DNA from: an uncultured Paracoccaceae bacterium
Lineage (GTDB): Bacteria; Pseudomonadota; Alphaproteobacteria; Rhodobacterales; Rhodobacteraceae
DNA length: 64,000 nucleotides
Assembly (NCBI GenBank): GCA_947503175.1
Contig: CANNCO010000001.1
Coordinates: 992,001 to 1,056,000, forward strand
Reading direction: 5' to 3'
Numbering within the stretch: the stretch's first letter is position 1; the number at the start of each line of letters is the position of its first letter. The notes below the pieces were generated by a model. The model did no database searches. It was not told where the DNA came from and saw only the letters and a program-made list of their open reading frames with translations. The position numbers and the translations under genes were made by a program. This document shows, piece by piece, positions 62,484-64,000 of the stretch.

Positions 62484-62915
62484 ATGACCGATCCCGAAAC
62501 ACCCCCCGCCCCGTCCGTTCCCGGGATTCTGGAGGCAGCCATCTATGCCGAAGACCTGGACGCCGCCGAAATGTTCTATGGCACGATTCTTTGGCTTGAG
62601 GTGATCCAAAAGGTTCCGGGCCGGCATGTCTTCTTTCGTGCCGGACCCTCGGTCGTCCTGGTCTTCAACCCGTCCGCGACCGAGCAACCCTCCCGCAATC
62701 CGAACCAGCCCGTCCCGCCCCATGGTGCGCGCGGCGCGGGCCATATCTGCCTGATGGCGACGGCAGAGGACCTTGACCGTTGGACATCGCGGCTGACCCG
62801 CGACGGGGTCGAGATCGAAGCGGATTTCAGATGGCCGAACGGGGCGCGGTCGATCTATGTCCGCGATCCTGCCGGGAACTCCGTGGAACTCGCCGAACCG
62901 CACCTCTGGGACTAG
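62484..62915 (+). CDS. VOC-family (glyoxalase/dioxygenase-like) protein
   Basis: 143 residues from MTDPETPPAPSVPGILEAAI. Paired beta-alpha-beta modules: AIYAEDLDAAEMFYGTILWL and GAGHICLMATAEDLDRW, ending IYVRDPAGNSVELAEPHLW. Metal ligands are likely His in GHI and Glu in VELAE. Substrate unknown. Stop shares CTAG with the converging esterase gene. Confidence 0.88.
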   Translation: MTDPETPPAPSVPGILEAAIYAEDLDAAEMFYGTILWLEVIQKVPGRHVFFRAGPSVVLVFNPSATEQPSRNPNQPVPPHGARGAGHICLMATAEDLDRWTSRLTRDGVEIEADFRWPNGARSIYVRDPAGNSVELAEPHLWD

Positions 62916-63577
62916 GCAACCCCCAGCTTGTCCCGCATGAACGCCAGCGCAACCGACAGCCCGTCGGGCGCGATACCGTGGCCCGTGCCTTTCATGACGT
63001 GGGCGTAAACCTCGAACCCAGCCTGCGTCAGCGCCTGCCCGGCCTCGTTCAGCGACGAGAACGGCACCACGTCATCGGCATCTCCATGAACCAGCAGGAC
63101 CGGCGGTTTCGAGATCGTTTCGGCCTCCAACGCCTCGGGCACCAGAAGACGCCCGGAGATCCCCACGACGCCCGCAACCGGAACTTCGCGGCGCGGTGCC
63201 ACATGCAGCGAAATCATGCAGCCCTGTGAGAACCCCAGAAGGATCAACCTGTCTGGTGTCAGCTCCAGCCGCGCCAGCTCTGCGTCCAGCATCGCATTCA
63301 CATCGGCTATCGAGGCCAGCATGCCACGGGCCGCGTCTTCTTCCGATGACCCGTCCAGCCACGGGATCGGCGCCCACTGAAATCCCATCGGGTTGTTGGT
63401 GCAGGGATCGGGCGCATCCGGCGCGACAAAGGCCGTGTCAGGCAAGTGTGGCGCCAGAGGATCGGCCAGACCCAGAAGGTCGTTCCCGTCCGCGCCATAG
63501 CCATGCACGAACACCACGAGCGAGCCTGCGTTGCCCGAGGCCGCATCCTTGCGGTGAACCGTCAATTCCCGTGTCAT
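62912..63577 (-). CDS. Alpha/beta hydrolase (phospholipase/carboxylesterase family)
   Basis: 221 residues from MTRELTVHRKDAASGNAGSL. VVFVHGYGADGNDLLGLADP, nucleophile Ser in ILLGFSQGCMIS, Asp in VHGDADDVVP and His in GTGHGIAPDG make a complete triad. Small esterase of the YpfH/lysophospholipase-like group. Coupled to the upstream glycosylase gene by a 4-base overlap. Confidence 0.9.
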   Translation of the reverse strand: MTRELTVHRKDAASGNAGSLVVFVHGYGADGNDLLGLADPLAPHLPDTAFVAPDAPDPCTNNPMGFQWAPIPWLDGSSEEDAARGMLASIADVNAMLDAELARLELTPDRLILLGFSQGCMISLHVAPRREVPVAGVVGISGRLLVPEALEAETISKPPVLLVHGDADDVVPFSSLNEAGQALTQAGFEVYAHVMKGTGHGIAPDGLSVALAFMRDKLGVA

Positions 63578-64000
63578 CTCGTGCCTTCCCGTTCCTTTGC
63601 CACCCGGTAGTAGGCCCAGAGCAGCCGGGCCGCAACGCCCCGCCATGGCGACCATTCCACCGACATCTCGCGCAGCGCCTTTTCGGACGGTCGACCCTCC
63701 ATCTCGAACAGGATGCGCGCGGCCTCCTGCAACGCCAGATCGCCGGGTGCGAAGACATCCGCGCGGCCCAGCGAAAACATCGCATAGATCTCGGCCGTCC
63801 AGCGCCCGATGCCGGGCACGGTCACAAGCGTCTCGATCACCTCGTCGGTATGGCAGTTGCGCAGGTCGGCATAGCGGATGCCCGAGCGGGCCAGTTCGCG
63901 GGCGTAACGGATCTTCTGCCGCGACAACCCGCAGGTGCGCAGTTCCTCGTCCGAGGCCCGGATGATCTTGCGCGGGCCGATCAGACCCGCCGCCTTCAGC
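63574..64000 (-). CDS. DNA-3-methyladenine glycosylase (AlkA-type), 5' end missing
   Basis: About 142 C-terminal residues are visible; the frame is open to the window edge (LKAAGLIGPRKIIRASDEEL). HhH-GPD motif: VTVPGIGRWTAEIYAMFSLG then the catalytic Asp in ADVFAPGDLALQEAA. It removes alkylated bases. The stop overlaps the esterase start by 4 bases. Confidence 0.9.
   Translation of the reverse strand, partial: LKAAGLIGPRKIIRASDEELRTCGLSRQKIRYARELARSGIRYADLRNCHTDEVIETLVTVPGIGRWTAEIYAMFSLGRADVFAPGDLALQEAARILFEMEGRPSEKALREMSVEWSPWRGVAARLLWAYYRVAKEREGTR

Overview
The window is a gene-dense stretch of a high-GC alphaproteobacterial chromosome, most likely Rhodobacteraceae (Roseobacter group). Support for this includes the order dusB(nifR3)-ntrB-ntrC-ntrY-ntrX-trkA-trkH-hfq-hflX, an atpI-atpB-atpE-atpF'-atpF cluster kept apart from the F1 genes, a fused ispDF gene, a tRNA-His without the usual G-1/C73 pair, an SOS box of the alphaproteobacterial GTTC-N7-GTTC type, and several small families typical of the group (DUF6324-, DUF6476- and MmcB-like). 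I see no prophage, insertion sequence, plasmid function or CRISPR array. It looks like core chromosome with small accessory inserts.

Left part (1-10.3 kb). A plus-strand trio of ATP-grasp (cut by the window edge), alpha-E and transglutaminase-like genes ends at a two-way terminator. It faces a long minus-strand series of translation and protein-targeting genes. In transcription order these are ffh, three tandem GNAT acetyltransferases, chorismate mutase, rpsP, a tiny membrane-protein gene with a TTG start, rimM, a phosphotransferase-like gene, trmD, rplS and rpmE. The ffh gene has a structured leader behind a good promoter.

10.3-26 kb. Mixed housekeeping and regulatory units: azoR with a divergent LysR regulator, a ClbS/DfsB-like protein, a c-type cytochrome, an ArsR regulator with a visible palindromic operator facing a methyltransferase and a DMT exporter, the F0 ATP synthase operon with promoter and terminator, a YegP-like protein, PfkB-type sugar/nucleoside kinase plus endonuclease III, an AraC-type MGMT, an OmpA-like lipoprotein, and a translationally coupled pair of PLP enzymes.

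26-46 kb. SDR, ABC-F, a permease with a divergent LysR regulator, an OlsB-like acyltransferase, msrB, a frameshifted CPBP-family membrane protease gene, a TerB/DUF533-like gene, the SOS-controlled mmcB gene, tRNA-His, rluA (whose start codon overlaps that of a divergent gene), rpoH, two oxidoreductases and a large penicillin-acylase family hydrolase.

45-64 kb. The minus-strand nitrogen-regulation, potassium-uptake and RNA-chaperone block, then ispDF-pgpA-cinA, a COQ10/RatA-like gene, hpt, bfr with bfd, an HNH endonuclease, a VOC protein, an esterase, and the 3' part of a 3-methyladenine glycosylase gene running off the end.

The most unusual non-coding signals are two 44-bp loci, each made of four exact-length 11-bp ATGCG-type units (6850-6893 and 59589-59632), the structured ffh leader, a terminator whose 3' arm also acts as the ribosome binding site of the next gene, and a repeated way of packing convergent genes in which both stop codons share one CTAG.
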